Below, piece after piece: positions 5,599 through 5,720 of a stretch of 5,720 bases of DNA (within the stretch, counting starts at the first letter, position 1; each line of letters begins with the position of its first letter). Origin of the DNA: a bacterium (GTDB taxonomy: Bacteria > Zhuqueibacterota > Zhuqueibacteria > Thermofontimicrobiales > Thermofontimicrobiaceae); contig JALOPY010000194.1 of NCBI GenBank assembly GCA_025453735.1, positions 1-5,720 on the forward strand, given 5' to 3'. The notes below the pieces were generated by a model. That model was given only the letters and a program-made list of their open reading frames with translations, did no database searches and was not told where the DNA came from. The position numbers and the translations under genes were made by a program.

Positions 5599-5720
5599 TA
5601 ATAATGATCTTCCCCCAATGCTTCCCCTCGCCATCCAGATCGAGCTGATAAAAATAAACGCCGTTCGCCAGCAATTTCCCATCGGCGGTTTTGCCATTCC
5701 ACGGAATCGACCAATCGCCA
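5591..5720 (-). CDS. C-terminal end of a secreted protein with a FlgD-like/type IX-style sorting domain (5' part outside window)
   Basis: The last 42 codons of a gene are visible, entering at the right edge and ending at TAG 5593-5591. The protein reads GDWSIPWNGKTADGKLLANG, then VYFYQLDLDGEGKHWGKIIIID. The pattern W-N-G-K-x-A-D-G-K-x-L-A-N-G-V-Y-F-Y, followed by a short turn and a closing K-hydrophobic strand, is the hallmark of the FlgD-Ig-like C-terminal domains found at the end of exported surface proteins in Bacteroidota, Calditrichota, KSB1 and related groups. In Bacteroidota such domains direct type IX secretion. The nature of the rest of the protein (often a peptidase, hydrolase or adhesin) cannot be seen. 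Its position upstream of two PorV/PorQ-family genes fits an export theme. Confidence 0.85.
   Translation of the reverse strand, partial: GDWSIPWNGKTADGKLLANGVYFYQLDLDGEGKHWGKIIIID

Overview
The window reads as an ordinary chromosomal stretch from a Gram-negative bacterium. It probably belongs to the FCB group or a related phylum (Bacteroidota, Calditrichota, KSB1, Ignavibacteria and similar). The evidence is two PorV/PorQ-type outer-membrane proteins in tandem and, at the right edge, the end of a secreted protein with a FlgD-like/type IX-style C-terminal sorting domain. Base composition is moderate to AT-rich, with AT-rich gaps. All recognised genes lie on the minus strand, so transcription runs from the right edge to the left.

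Layout in transcription order: (1) 5720-5591, the last 42 residues of a secreted or surface protein with a C-terminal sorting-type domain. (2) 5598-4935, a type II toxin-antitoxin module with its own promoter. The VapB-like antitoxin (77 aa) is intact. The VapC-like PIN-domain toxin that overlaps its 3' end is full length in a single frame but broken by two in-frame stops (TGA at codon 16, TAG at codon 57). (3) 4889-2948, two PorV/PorQ-family outer-membrane beta-barrel genes 43 bp apart. (4) 2947-2687, an AT-rich gap holding a candidate promoter. (5) 2686-1, a tight three-gene operon encoding a DUF3108 envelope protein, a membrane GT2 glycosyltransferase (TTG start, 4-bp overlap) and a radical SAM protein whose 3' end lies outside the window.

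The PorV/PorQ pair and the sorted protein fit a type IX-like export and outer-membrane theme. The downstream operon looks like envelope glycan or glycolipid biosynthesis, but its substrate cannot be read from sequence. The toxin-antitoxin module sits between envelope genes as a decaying accessory element.

I found no tRNA, rRNA, CRISPR array, insertion sequence or convincing rho-independent terminator. I did not find a clearly new system. The most informative observation is the double-nonsense VapC pseudogene beside an apparently functional antitoxin.
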